This document shows, piece by piece, positions 27,501 through 41,000 of a DNA stretch of 64,000 nucleotides; position 1 is the first letter of the stretch, and every line of letters starts with the position of its first letter. A program made the translations under genes and the position numbers. The DNA is from Rhynochetos jubatus (Eukaryota > Chordata > Aves > Eurypygiformes > Rhynochetidae). The notes beneath the pieces were generated by a model. It had not been told where the DNA came from. It saw only the letters and a program-made list of their open reading frames with translations, and ran no database searches. Location: assembly GCA_027574665.1 (NCBI GenBank), contig CM050658.1, positions 25,627,098-25,691,097 of the forward strand, given 5' to 3'.

Positions 27501-30500
27501 GAGCACAGCGAGAGAAAACAGCGTAAGCAAGTCCTTCCTAGCTCTTTCTGTTGCCGAGGAACTGTGGCACTGTTGGAACTGGAGATTGCAAGCAACACAG
27601 CGATCCGGCTGCTCTGGCACGCAGTGCTCTGCAAAGGCGCAGCAAGAAGGGACAAGAAATTCTCTCCTAACTCTTTCTGTTTGGTCGCATTACAGTGCTG
27701 CTTTAGATGTCCGTGTTCGGGCAGACGCTTCAACGAGCCGCGCATTCGAGCCTCTCCGAGCCTGTTAGCACAGAGAAGGTGACCCTGTGGATTTCGACTT
27801 TCCCGGGGATACAGAGCTCTGTCTTAAGAGGCATGCAGTGCTCTGCCAAAACAAACAAGGTTTCGCTAAGAAATTCTCTCGTAGCTCTTTCCCTTTTGGA
27901 GGAAAAGGGAGAGGTTTGTTTCTAAGCTTTGCAAGCGGTCCCGCGCTCTGCCGAAAAGGGAACGAACTGCTAGAGCACAGCGAGAGAAAACAGCGTAAGC
28001 AATTCCTTCCTAGCTCTTTCTGTTGCCGAGGAACTGTGGCACTGTTGGAACTGGAGATTGCAAGCAACACAGCGATCCGGCTGCTCTGGCACGCAGTGCT
28101 CTGCAAAGGCGCAGCAAGAAGGGACAAGAAATTCTCTCCTAACTCTTTCTGTTTGGTCGCATTACAGTGCTGCTTTAGATGTCCGTGTTCGGGCAGACGC
28201 TTCAACGAGCCGCGCATTCGAGCCTCTCCGAGCCTGTTAGCACAGAGAAGGTGACCCTGTGGATTTCGACTTTCCCGGGGATACAGAGCTCTGTCTTAAG
28301 AGGCATGCAGTGCTCTGCCAAAACAAACAAGGTTTCCCTAAGAAATTCTCTCGTAGCTCTTTCCCTTTTGGAGGAAAAGGGAGAGGTTTGTTTCTAAGCT
28401 TTGCAAGCGGTCCCGCGCTCTGCCGAAAAGGGAACGAACTGCTAGAGCACAGCGAGAGAAAACAGCACAAGCAAGTCCTTCCTAGCTCTTTCTGTTGCCG
28501 AGGAACTGTGGCACTGTTGGAACTGGAGATTGCAAGCAACACAGCGATCCGGCTGCTCTGGCACGCAGTGCTCTGCAAAGGCGCAGCAAGAAGGGACAAG
28601 AAATTCTCTCCTAACTCTTTCTGTTTGGTCGCATTACAGTGCTGCTTTAGATGTCCGTGTTCGGGCAGATGCTTCAACGAGCCGCGCATTCGAGCCTCTC
28701 CGAGCCTGTTAGCACAGAGAAGGTGACCCTGTGGATTTCGACTTTCCCGGGGATACAGAGCTCTGTCTTAAGAGGCATGCAGTGCTCTGCCAAAACAAAC
28801 AAGGTTTCCCTAAGAAATTCTCTCGTAGCTCTTTCCCTTTTGGAGGAAAAGGGAGAGGTTTGTTTCTAAGCTTTGCAAGCGGTCCCGCGCTCTGCCGAAA
28901 AGGGAACGAACTGCTAGAGCACAGCGAGAGAAAACAGCGTAAGCAAGTCCTTCCTAGCTCTTTCTGTTGCCGAGGAACTGTGGCACTGTTGGAACTGGAG
29001 ATTGCAAGCAACACAGCGATCCGGCTGCTCTGGCACGCAGTGCTCTGCAAAGGCGCAGCAAGAAGGGACAAGAAATTCTCTCCTAACTCTTTCTGTTTGG
29101 TCGCATTGCAGTGCTGCTTCAGATGTCCGTGTTCGGGCAGACGCTTCAACGAGCCGCGCATTCGAGCCTCTCCGAGCCTGTTAGCACAGAGAAGGTGACC
29201 CTGTGGATTTCGACTTTCCCGGGGATACAGAGCTCTGTCTTAAGAGGCATGCAGTGCTCTGCCAAAACAAACAAGGTTTCCCTAAGAAATTCTCTCGTAG
29301 CTCTTTCCCTTTTGGAGGAAAAGGGAGAGGTTTGTTTCTAAGCTTTGCAAGCGGTCCCGCGCTCTGCCGAAAAGGGAATGAACTGCTAGAGCACAGCGAG
29401 AGAAAACAGCGTAAGCAATTCCTTCCTAGCTCTTTCTGTTGCCGAGGAACTGTGGCACTGTTGGAACTGGAGATTGCAAGCAACACAGCGATCCGGCTGC
29501 TCTGGCACGCAGTGCTCTGCAAAGGCGCAGCAAGAAGGGACAAGAAATTCTCTCCTAACTCTTTCTGTTTGGTCGCATTACAGTGCTGCTTTAGATGGCC
29601 GTGTTCGGGCAGACGCTTCAACGAGCCGCGCATTCGAGCCTCTCCGAGCCTGTTAGCACAGAGAAGGTGACCCTGTGGATTTCGACTTTCCCGGGGATAC
29701 AGAGCTCTGTCTTAAGAGGCATGCAGTGCTCTGCCAAAACAAACAAGGTTTCCCTAAGAAATTCTCTCGTAGCTCTTTCCCTTTTGGAGGAAAAGGGAGA
29801 GGTTTGTTTCTAAGCTTTGCAAGCGGTCCCGCGCTCTGCCGAAAAGGGAACGAACTGCTAGAGCACAGCGAGAGAAAACAGCGTAAGCAAGTCCTTCCTA
29901 GCTCTTTCTGTTGCCGAGGAACTGTGGCACTGTTGGAACTGGAGATTGCAAGCAACACAGCGATCCGGCTGCTCTGGCACGCAGTGCTCTGCAAAGGCGC
30001 AGCAAGAAGGGACAAGAAATTCTCTCCTAACTCTTTCTGTTTGGTCGCATTACAGTGCTGCTTCAGATGGCCGTGTTCGGGCAGACGCTTCAACGAGCCG
30101 CGCATTCGAGCCTCTCCGAGCCTGTTAGCACAGAGAAGGTGACCCTGTGGATTTCGACTTTCCCGGGGATACAGAGCTCTGTCTTAAGAGGCATGCAGTG
30201 CTCTGCCAAAACAAACAAGGTTTCCCTAAGAAATTCTCTCGTAGCTCTTTCCCTTTTGGAGGAAAAGGGAGAGGTTTGTTTCTAAGCTTTGCAAGCGGTC
30301 CCGCGCTCTGCCGAAAAGGGAACGAACTGCTAGAGCACAGCGAGAGAAAACAGCGTAAGCAATTCCTTCCTAGCTCTTTCTGTTGCCGAGGAACTGTGGC
30401 ACTGTTGGAACTGGAGATTGCAAGCAACACAGCGATCCGGCTGCTCTGGCACGCAGTGCTCTGCAAAGGCGCAGCAAGAAGGGACAAGAAATTCTCTCCT

Positions 30501-32506
30501 AACTCTTTCTGTTTGGTCGCATTGCAGTGCTGCTTCAGATGTCCGTGTTCGGGCAGACGCTTCAAAGAGCCGCGCATTCGAGCCTCTCCGAGCCTGTTAG
30601 CACAGAGAAGGTGACCCTGTGGATTTCGACTTTCCCGGGGATACAGAGCTCTGTCTTAAGAGGCATGCAGTGCTCTGCCAAAACAAACAAGGTTTCCCTA
30701 AGAAATTCTCTCGTAGCTCTTTCCCTTTTGGAGGAAAAGGGAGAGGTTTGTTTCTAAGCTTTGCAAGCGGTCCCGCGCTCTGCCGAAAAGGGAACGAACT
30801 GCTAGAGCACAGCGAGAGAAAACAGCGTAAGCAAGTCCTTCCTAGCTCTTTCTGTTGCCGAGGAACTGTGGCACTGTTGGAACTGGAGATTGCAAGCAAC
30901 ACAGCGATCCGGCTGCTCTGGCACGCAGTGCTCTGCAAAGGCGCAGCAAGAAGGGACAAGAAATTCTCTCCTAACTCTTTCTGTTTGGTCGCATTACAGT
31001 GCTGCTTTAGATGTCCGTGTTCGGGCAGACGCTTCAACGAGCCGCGCATTCGAGCCTCTCCGAGCCTGTTAGCACAGAGAAGGTGACCCTGTGGATTTCG
31101 ACTTTCCCGGGGATACAGAGCTCTGTCTTAAGAGGCATGCAGTGCTCTGCCAAAACAAACAAGGTTTCCCTAAGAAATTCTCTCCTAGCTCTTTCCCTTT
31201 TGGAGGAAAAGGGAGAGGTTTGTTTCTAAGCTTTGCAAGCGGTCCCGCGCTCTGCCGAAAAGGGAACGAACTGCTAGAGCACAGCGAGAGAAAACAGCGT
31301 AAGCAATTCCTTCCTAGCTCTTTCTGTTGCCGAGGAACTGTGGCACTGTTGGAACTGGAGATTGCAAGCAACACAGCGATCCGGCTGCTCTGGCACGCAG
31401 TGCTCTGCAAAGGCGCAGCAAGAAGGGACAAGAAATTCTCTCCTAACTCTTTCTGTTTGGTCGCATTACAGTGCTGCTTCAGATGGCCGTGTTCGGGCAG
31501 ACGCTTCAACGAGCCGCGCATTCGAGCCTCTCCGAGCCTGTTAGCACAGAGAAGGTGACCCTGTGGATTTCGACTTTCCCGGGGATACAGAGCTCTGTCT
31601 TAAGAGGCATGCAGTGCTCTGCCAAAACAAACAAGGTTTCCCTAAGAAATTCTCTCCTAGCTCTTTCCCTTTTGGAGGAAAAGGGAGAGGTTTGTTTCTA
31701 AGCTTTGCAAGCGGTCCCGCGCTCTGCCGAAAAGGGAACGAACTGCTAGAGCACAGCGAGAGAAAACAGCGTAAGCAATTCCTTCCTAGCTCTTTCTGTT
31801 GCCGAGGAACTGTGGCACTGTTGGAACTGGAGATTGCAAGCAACACAGCGATCCGGCTGCTCTGGCACGCAGTGCTCTGCAAAGGCGCAGCAAGAAGGGA
31901 CAAGAAATTCTCTCTTAACTCTTTCTGTTTGGTCGCATTACAGTGCTGCTTTAGATGGCCGTGTTCGGGCAGACGCTTCAACGAGCCGCGCATTCGAGCC
32001 TCTCCGAGCCTGTTAGCACAGAGAAGGTGACCCTGTGGATTTCGACTTTCCCGGGGATACAGAGCTCTGTCTTAAGAGGCATGCAGTGCTCTGCCAAAAC
32101 AAACAAGGTTTCCCTAAGAAATTCTCTCGTAGCTCTTTCCCTTTTGGAGGAAAAGGGAGAGGTTTGTTTCTAAGCTTTGCAAGCGGTCCCGCGCTCTGCC
32201 GAAAAGGGAACGAACTGCTAGAGCACAGCGAGAGAAAACAGCGTAAGCAATTCCTTCCTAGCTCTTTCTGTTGCCGAGGAACTGTGGCACTGTTGGAACT
32301 GGAGATTGCAAGCAACACAGCGATCCGGCTGCTCTGGCACGCAGTGCTCTGCAAAGGCGCAGCAAGAAGGGACAAGAAATTCTCTCCTAACTCTTTCTGT
32401 TTGGTCGCATTGCAGTGCTGCTTCAGATGTCCGTGTTCGGGCAGACGCTTCAACGAGCCGCGCATTCGAGCCTCTCCGAGCCTGTTAGCACAGAGAAGGT
32501 GACCCT

Positions 32507-32977
32507 GTGGATTTCGACTTTCCCAGGGATACAGAGCTCTGTCTTAAGAGGCATGCAGTGCTCTGCCAAAACAAACAAAGTTTCACTAAGAAATTCTCTC
32601 GTAGCTCTTTCCCTTTTGGAGGAAAAGGGAGAGGTTTGTTTCTAAGCTTTGCAAGCGGTCCCGCGCTCTGCCGAAAAGGGAACGAACTGCTAGAGCACAG
32701 CGAGAGAAAACAGCGTAAGCAATTCCTTCCTAGCTCTTTCTGTTGCCGAGGAACTGTGGCACTGTTGGAACTGGAGATTGCAAGCAACACAGCGGTCCGG
32801 CTGCTCTGGCACGCAGTGCTCTGCAAAGGCGCAGCAAGAAGGGACAAGAAATTCTCTCCTAACTCTTTCTCTTTGGTCGCATTACAGTGCTGCTTTAGAT
32901 GTCCGTGTTCGGGCAGACGCTTCAACGAGCCGCGATTCGAGCCTCTCCGAGCCTGTTAGCACAGAGAAGGTGACCCT
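32507..32977. repeat. 471-bp monomer with a one-base deletion
   Basis: One C is missing in the 'ccgcgcattcgag' segment (about 32,935), giving 'ccgcgattcgag' and a 471-bp spacing to the next copy. The same deletion recurs about 14 monomers later (near 39,541), which suggests copying within the array rather than two independent events. Confidence 0.85.
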
Positions 32978-35900
32978 GTGGATTTCGACTTTCCCGGGGA
33001 TACAGAGCTCTGTCTTAAGAGGCATGCAGTGCTCTGCCAAAACAAACAAGGTTTCCCTAAGAAATTCTCTCGTAGCTCTTTCCCTTTTGGAGGAAAAGGG
33101 AGAGGTTTGTTTCTAAGCTTTGCAAGCGGTCCCGCGCTCTGCCGAAAAGGGAACGAACTGCTAGAGCACAGCGAGAGAAAACAGCGTAAGCAAGTCCTTC
33201 CTAGCTCTTTCTGTTGCCGAGGAACTGTGGCACTGTTGGAACTGGAGATTGCAAGCAACACAGCGATCCGGCTGCTCTGGCACGCAGTGCTCTGCAAAGG
33301 CGCAGCAAGAAGGGACAAGAAATTCTCTCCTAACTCTTTCTGTTTGGTCGCATTACAGTGCTGCTTTAGATGTCCGTGTTCGGGCAGACGCTTCAACGAG
33401 CCGCGCATTCGAGCCTCTCCGAGCCTGTTAGCACAGAGAAGGTGACCCTGTGGATTTCGACTTTCCCGGGGATACAGAGCTCTGTCTTAAGAGGCATGCA
33501 GTGCTCTGCCAAAACAAACAAGGTTTCCCTAAGAAATTCTCTCGTAGCTCTTTCCCTTTTGGAGGAAAAGGGAGAGGTTTGTTTCTAAGCTTTGCAAGCG
33601 GTCCCGCGCTCTGCCGAAAAGGGAACGAACTGCTAGAGCACAGCGAGAGAAAACAGCGTAAGCAATTCCTTCCTAGCTCTTTCTGTTGCCGAGGAACTGT
33701 GGCACTGTTGGAACTGGAGATTGCAAGCAACACAGCGATCCGGCTGCTCTGGCACGCAGTGCTCTGCAAAGGCGCAGCAAGAAGGGACAAGAAATTCTCT
33801 CCTAACTCTTTCTGTTTGGTCGCATTACAGTGCTGCTTCAGATGTCCGTGTTCGGGCAGACGCTTCAACGAGCCGCGCATTCGAACCTCTCCGAGCCTGT
33901 TAGCACAGAGAAGGTGACCCTGTGGATTTCGACTTTCCCGGGGATACAGAGCTCTGTCTTAAGAGGCATGCAGTGCTCTGCCATAACAAACAAGGTTTCA
34001 CTAAGAAATTCTCTCGTAGCTCTTTCCCTTTTGGAGGAAAAGGGAGAGCTTTGTTTCTAAGCTTTGCAAGCGGTCCCGCGCTCTGCCGAAAAGGGAAGGA
34101 ACTGCTAGAGCACAGCGAGAGAAAACAGCGTAAGCAATTCCTTCCTAGCTCTTTCTGTTGCCGAGGAACTGTGGCACTGTTGGAACTGGAGATTGCAAGC
34201 AACACAGCGGTCCGGCTGCTCTGGCACGCAGTGCTCTGCAAAGGCGCAGCAAGAAGGGACAAGAAATTCTCTCCTAACTCTTTCTGTTTGGTCGCATTAC
34301 AGTGCTGCTTTAGATGTCCGTGTTCGGGCAGACGCTTCAACGAGCCGCGCATTCGAGCCTCTCCGAGCCTGTTAGCACAGAGAAGGTGACCCTGTGGATT
34401 TCGACTTTCCCGGGGATACAGAGCTCTGTCTTAAGAGGCATGCAGTGCTCTGCCAAAACAAACAAGGTTTCGCTAAGAAATTCTCTCGTAGCTCTTTCCC
34501 TTTTGGAGGAAAAGGGAGAGGTTTGTTTCTAAGCTTTGCAAGCGGTCCCGCGCTCTGCCGAAAAGGGAACGAACTGCTAGAGCACAGCGAGAGAAAACAG
34601 CGTAAGCAATTCCTTCCTAGCTCTTTCTGTTGCCGAGGAACTGTGGCACTGTTGGAACTGGAGATTGCAAGCAACACAGCGATCCGGCTGCTCTGGCACG
34701 CAGTGCTCTGCAAAGGCGCAGCAAGAAGGGACAAGAAATTCTCTCCTAACTCTTTCTGTTTGGTCGCATTGCAGTGCTGCTTCAGATGTCCGTGTTCGGG
34801 CAGACGCTTCAAAGAGCCGCGCATTCGAGCCTCTCCGAGCCTGTTAGCACAGAGAAGGTGACCCTGTGGATTTCGACTTTCCCAGGGATACAGAGCTCTG
34901 TCTTAAGAGGCATGCAGTGCTCTGCCAAAACAAACAAAGTTTCCCTAAGAAATTCTCTCGTAGCTCTTTCCCTTTTGGAGGAAAAGGGAGAGGTTTGTTT
35001 CTAAGCTTTGCAAGCGGTCCCGCGCTCTGCCGAAAAGGGAACGAACTGCTAGAGCACAGCGAGAGAAAACAGCGTAAGCAATTCCTTCCTAGCTCTTTCT
35101 GTTGCCGAGGAACTGTGGCACTGTTGGAACTGGAGATTGCAAGCAACACAGCGGTCCGGCTGCTCTGGCACGCAGTGCTCTGCAAAGGCGCAGCAAGAAG
35201 GGACAAGAAATTCTCTCCTAACTCTTTCTCTTTGGTCGCATTACAGTGCTGCTTTAGATGTCCGTGTTCGGGCAGACGCTTCAACGAGCCGCGCATTCGA
35301 GCCTCTCCGAGCCTGTTAGCACAGAGAAGGTGACCCTGTGGATTTCGACTTTCCCGGGGATACAGAGCTCTGTCTTAAGAGGCATGCAGTGCTCTGCCAA
35401 AACAAACAAGGTTTCCCTAAGAAATTCTCTCGTAGCTCTTTCCCTTTTGGAGGAAAAGGGAGAGGTTTGTTTCTAAGCTTTGCAAGCGGTCCCGCGCTCT
35501 GCCGAAAAGGGAACGAACTGCTAGAGCACAGCGAGAGAAAACAGCGTAAGCAAGTCCTTCCTAGCTCTTTCTGTTGCCGAGGAACTGTGGCACTGTTGGA
35601 ACTGGAGATTGCAAGCAACACAGCGATCCGGCTGCTCTGGCACGCAGTGCTCTGCAAAGGCGCAGCAAGAAGGGACAAGAAATTCTCTCTTAACTCTTTC
35701 TGTTTGGTCGCATTACAGTGCTGCTTTAGATGTCCGTGTTCGGGCAGACGCTTCAACGAGCCGCGCATTCGAGCCTCTCCGAGCCTGTTAGCACAGAGAA
35801 GGTGACCCTGTGGATTTCGACTTTCCCGGGGATACAGAGCTCTGTCTTAAGAGGCATGCAGTGCTCTGCCAAAACAAACAAGGTTTCCCTAAGAAATTCT

Positions 35901-36753
35901 CTCGTAGCTCTTTCCCTTTTGGAGGAAAAGGGAGAGGTTTGTTTCTAAGCTTTGCAAGCGGTCCCGCGCTCTGCCGAAAAGGGAACGAACTGCTAGAGCA
36001 CAGCGAGAGAAAACAGCGTAAGCAATTCCTTCCTAGCTCTTTCTGTTGCCGAGGAACTGTGGCACTCTTGGAACTGGAGATTGCAAGCAACACAGCGATC
36101 CGGCTGCTCTGGCACGCAGTGCTCTGCAAAGGCGCAGCAAGAAGGGACAAGAAATTCTCTCCTAACTCTTTCTGTTTGGTCGCATTAAAGTGCTGCTTCA
36201 GATGTCCGTGTTCGGGCAGACGCTTCAACGAGCCGTGCATTCGAGCCTCTCCGGGCCTGTTAGCACAGAGAAGGTGACCCTGTGGATTTCGACTTTCCCA
36301 GGGATACAGAGCTCTGTCTTAAGAGGCATGCAGTGCTCTGCCAAAACAAACAAAGTTTCACTAAGAAATTCTCTCGTAGCTCTTTCCCTTTTGGAGGAAA
36401 AGGGAGAGGTTTGTTTCTAAGCTTTGCAAGCGGTCCCGCGCTCTGCCGAAAAGGGAACGAACTGCTAGAGCACAGCGAGAGAAAACAGCGTAAGCAAGTC
36501 CTTCCTAGCTCTTTCTGTTGCCGAGGAACAGTGGCACTGTTGGAACTGGAGATTGCAAGCAACACAGCGATCCGGCTGCTCTGGCACGCAGTGCTCTGCA
36601 AAGGCGCAGCAAGAAGGGACAAGAAATTCTCTCCTAACTCTTTCTGTTTGGTCGCATTACAGTGCTGCTTTAGATGTCCGTGTTCGGGCAGACGCTTCAA
36701 CGAGCCGCGCATTCGAGCCTCTCCGAGCCTGTTAGCACAGAGAAGGTGACCCT

Positions 36754-38641
36754 GTGGATTTCGACTTTCCCGGGGATACAGAGCTCTGTCTTAAGAGGCA
36801 TGCAGTGCTCTGCCAAAACAAACAAGGTTTCCCTAAGAAATTCTCTCGTAGCTCTTTCCCTTTTGGAGGAAAAGGGAGAGGTTTGTTTCTAAGCTTTGCA
36901 AGCGGTCCCGCGCTCTGCCGAAAAGGGAACGAACTGCTAGAGCACAGCGAGAGAAAACAGCGTAAGCAATTCCTTCCTAGCTCTTTCTGTTGCCGAGGAA
37001 CTGTGGCACTCTTGGAACTGGAGATTGCAAGCAACACAGCGATCCGGCTGCTCTGGCACGCAGTGCTCTGCAAAGGCGCAGCAAGAAGGGACAAGAAATT
37101 CTCTCCTAACTCTTTCTGTTTGGTCGCATTACAGTGCTGCTTTAGATGGCCGTGTTCGGGCAGACGCTTCAACGAGCCGCGCATTCGAGCCTCTCCGAGC
37201 CTGTTAGCACAGAGAAGGTGACCCTGTGGATTTCGACTTTCCCGGCGATACAGAGCTCTGTCTTAAGAGGCATGCAGTGCTCTGCCAAAACAAACAAGGT
37301 TTCCCTAAGAAATTCTCTCGTAGCTCTTTCCCTTTTGGAGGAAAAGGGAGAGGTTTGTTTCTAAGCTTTGCGAGCGGTCCCGCGCTCTGCCGAAAAGGGA
37401 ACGAACTGCTAGAGCACAGCGAGAGAAAACAGCGTAAGCAATTCCTTCCTAGCTCTTTCTGTTGCCGAGGAACTGTGGCACTCTTGGAACTGGAGATTGC
37501 AAGCAACACAGCGGTCCGGCTGCTCTGGCACGCAGTGCTCTGCAAAGGCGCAGCAAGAAGGGACAAGAAATTCTCTCCTAACTCTTTCTCTTTGGTCGCA
37601 TTACAGTGCTGCTTTAGATGTCCGTGTTCGGGCAGACGCTTCAACGAGCCGCGCATTCGAGCCTCTCCGAGCCTGTTAGCACAGAGAAGGTGACCCTGTG
37701 GATTTCGACTTTCCCGGGGATACAGAGCTCTGTCTTAAGAGGCATGCAGTGCTCTGCCAAAACAAACAAGGTTTCCCTAAGAAATTCTCTCGTAGCTCTT
37801 TCCCTTTTGGAGGAAAAGGGAGAGGTTTGTTTCTAAGCTTTGCAAGCGGTCCCGCGCTCTGCCGAAAAGGGAAGGAACTGCTAGAGCACAGCGAGAGAAA
37901 ACAGCGTAAGCAATTCCTTCCTAGCTCTTTCTGTTGCCGAGGAACTGTGGCACTGTTGGAACTGGAGATTGCAAGCAACACAGCGGTCCGGCTGCTCTGG
38001 CACGCAGTGCTCTGCAAAGGCGCAGCAAGAAGGGACAAGAAATTCTCTCCTAACTCTTTCTCTTTGGTCGCATTACAGTGCTGCTTCAGATGTCCGTGTT
38101 CGGGCAGACGCTTCAACGAGCCGCGCATTCGAGCCTCTCCGAGCCTGTTAGCACAGAGAAGGTGACCCTCTGGATTTAGGCTTTCCCGGGCATACAGAGC
38201 TCTGTCTTAAGAGGCATGCAGTGCTCTGCCAAAACAAACAAGGTTTCCCTAAGAAATTCTCTCGTAGCTCTTTCCCTTTTGGAGGAAAAGGGAGAGGTTT
38301 GTTTCTAAGCTTTGCAAGCGGTCCCGCGCTCTGCCGAAAAGGGAACGAACTGCTAGAGCACAGCGAGAGAAAACAGCGTAAGCAATTCCTTCCTAGCTCT
38401 TTCTGTTGCCGAGGAACTGTGGCACTGTTGGAACTGGAGATTGCAAGCAACACAGCGATCCGGCTGCTCTGGCACGCAGTGCTCTGCAAAGGCGCAGCAA
38501 GAAGGGACAAGAAATTCTCTCTTAACTCTTTCTGTTTGGTCGCATTACAGTGCTGCTTTAGATGGCCGTGTTCGGGCAGACGCTTCAACGAGCCGCGCAT
38601 TCGAGCCTCTCCGAGCCTGTTAGCACAGAGAAGGTGACCCT
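36754..38641. repeat. Four-monomer block, first copy of an internal duplication
   Basis: Four consecutive monomers carry a diagnostic series of variants: 'gcactcttgg' near 37,008, 'cccggcgat' near 37,250, 'gggaagg' near 37,870 and 'ctctggatttaggctttccc' near 38,168. The series reappears in the same order 4,247 bp (nine monomers, minus one base) further right, at 41,001-42,888. This points to a segmental duplication of a multi-monomer block. Confidence 0.7.
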
Positions 38642-41000
38642 GTGGATTTCGACTTTCCCGGGGATACAGAGCTCTGTCTTAAGAGGCATGCAGTGCTCTG
38701 CCAAAACAAACAAGGTTTCCCTAAGAAATTCTCTCGTAGCTCTTTCCCTTTTGGAGGAAAAGGGAGAGGTTTGTTTCTAAGCTTTGCAAGCGGTCCCGCG
38801 CTCTGCCGAAAAGGGAACGAACTGCTAGAGCACAGCGAGAGAAAACAGCGTAAGCAATTCCTTCCTAGCTCTTTCTGTTGCCGAGGAACTGTGGCACTGT
38901 TGGAACTGGAGATTGCAAGCAACACAGCGGTCCGGCTGCTCTGGCACGCAGTGCTCTGCAAAGGCGCAGCAAGAAGGGACAAGAAATTCTCTCCTAACTC
39001 TTTCTCTTTGGTCGCATTACAGTGCTGCTTCAGATGTCCGTGTTCGGGCAGACGCTTCAACGAGCCGCGCATTCGAGCCTCTCCGAGCCTGTTAGCACAG
39101 AGAAGGTGACCCTCTGGATTTAGGCTTTCCCGGGCATACAGAGCTCTGTCTTAAGAGGCATGCAGTGCTCTGCCAAAACAAACAAGGTTTCCCTAAGAAA
39201 TTCTCTCGTAGCTCTTTCCCTTTTGGAGGAAAAGGGAGAGGTTTGTTTCTAAGCTTTGCAAGCGGTCCCGCGCTCTGCCGAAAAGGGAACGAACTGCTAG
39301 AGCACAGCGAGAGAAAACAGCGTAAGCAATTCCTTCCTAGCTCTTTCTGTTGCCGAGGAACTGTGGCACTGTTGGATGTGGAGATTGCAAGCAACACAGC
39401 GATCCGGCTGCTCTGGCACGCAGTGCTCTGCAAAGGCGCAGCAAGAAGGGACAAGAAATTCTCTCCTAACTCTTTCTCTTTGGTCGCATTACAGTGCTGC
39501 TTTAGATGTCCGTGTTCGGGCAGACGCTTCAACGAGCCGCGATTCGAGCCTCTCCGAGCCTGTTAGCACAGAGAAGGTGACCCTGTGGATTTCGACTTTC
39601 CCGGGGATACAGAGCTCTGTCTTAAGAGGCATGCAGTGCTCTGCCAAAACAAACAAGGTTTCCCTAAGAAATTCTCTCGTAGCTCTTTCCCTTTTGGAGG
39701 AAAAGGGAGAGGTTTGTTTCTAAGCTTTGCAAGCGGTCCCGCGCTCTGCCGAAAAGGGAACGAACTGCTAGAGCACAGCGAGAGAAAACAGCGTAAGCAA
39801 GTCCTTCCTAGCTCTTTCTGTTGCCGAGGAACTGTGGCACTGTTGGAACTGGAGATTGCAAGCAACACAGCGATCCGGCTGCTCTGGCACGCAGTGCTCT
39901 GCAAAGGCGCAGCAAGAAGGGACAAGAAATTCTCTCCTAACTCTTTCTGTTTGGTCGCATTACAGTGCTGCTTCAGATGTCCGTGTTCGGGCAGACGCTT
40001 CAACGAGCCGCGCATTCGAGCCTCTCTGAGCCTGTTAGCACAGAGAAGGTGACCCTGTGGATTTCGACTTTCCCGGCGATACAGAGCTCTGTCTTAAGAG
40101 GCATGCAGTGCTCTGCCAAAACAAACAAGGTTTCCCTAAGAAATTCTCTCGTAGCTCTTTCCCTTTTGGAGGAAAAGGGAGAGGTTTGTTTCTAAGCTTT
40201 GCAAGCGGTCCCGCGCTCTGCCGAAAAGGGAACGAACTGCTAGAGCACAGCGAGAGAAAACAGCGTAAGCAAGTCCTTCCTAGCTCTTTCTGTTGCCGAG
40301 GAACTGTGGCACTGTTGGAACTGGAGATTGCAAGCAACACAGCGATCCGGCTGCTCTGGCACGCAGTGCTCTGCAAAGGCGCAGCAAGAAGGGACAAGAA
40401 ATTCTCTCTTAACTCTTTCTGTTTGGTCGCATTACAGTGCTGCTTTAGATGTCCGTGTTCGGGCAGACGCTTCAACGAGCCGCGCATTCGAGCCTCTCCG
40501 AGCCTGTTAGCACAGAGAAGGTGACCCTGTGGATTTCGACTTTCCCGGGGATACAGAGCTCTGTCTTAAGAGGCATGCAGTGCTCTGCCAAAACAAACAA
40601 GGTTTCCCTAAGAAATTCTCTCGTAGCTCTTTCCCTTTTGGAGGAAAAGGGAGAGGTTTGTTTCTAAGCTTTGCAAGCGGTCCCGCGCTCTGCCGAAAAG
40701 GGAACGAACTGCTAGAGCACAGCGAGAGAAAACAGCGTAAGCAAGTCCTTCCTAGCTCTTTCTGTTGCCGAGGAACTGTGGCACTCTTGGAACTGGAGAT
40801 TGCAAGCAACACAGCGATCCGGCTGCTCTGGCACGCAGTGCTCTGCAAAGGCGCAGCAAGAAGGGACAAGAAATTCTCTCCTAACTCTTTCTCTTTGGTC
40901 GCATTACAGTGCTGCTTTAGATGTCCGTGTTCGGGCAGACGCTTCAACGAGCCGCGCATTCGAGCCTCTCCGAGCCTGTTAGCACAGAGAAGGTGACCCT

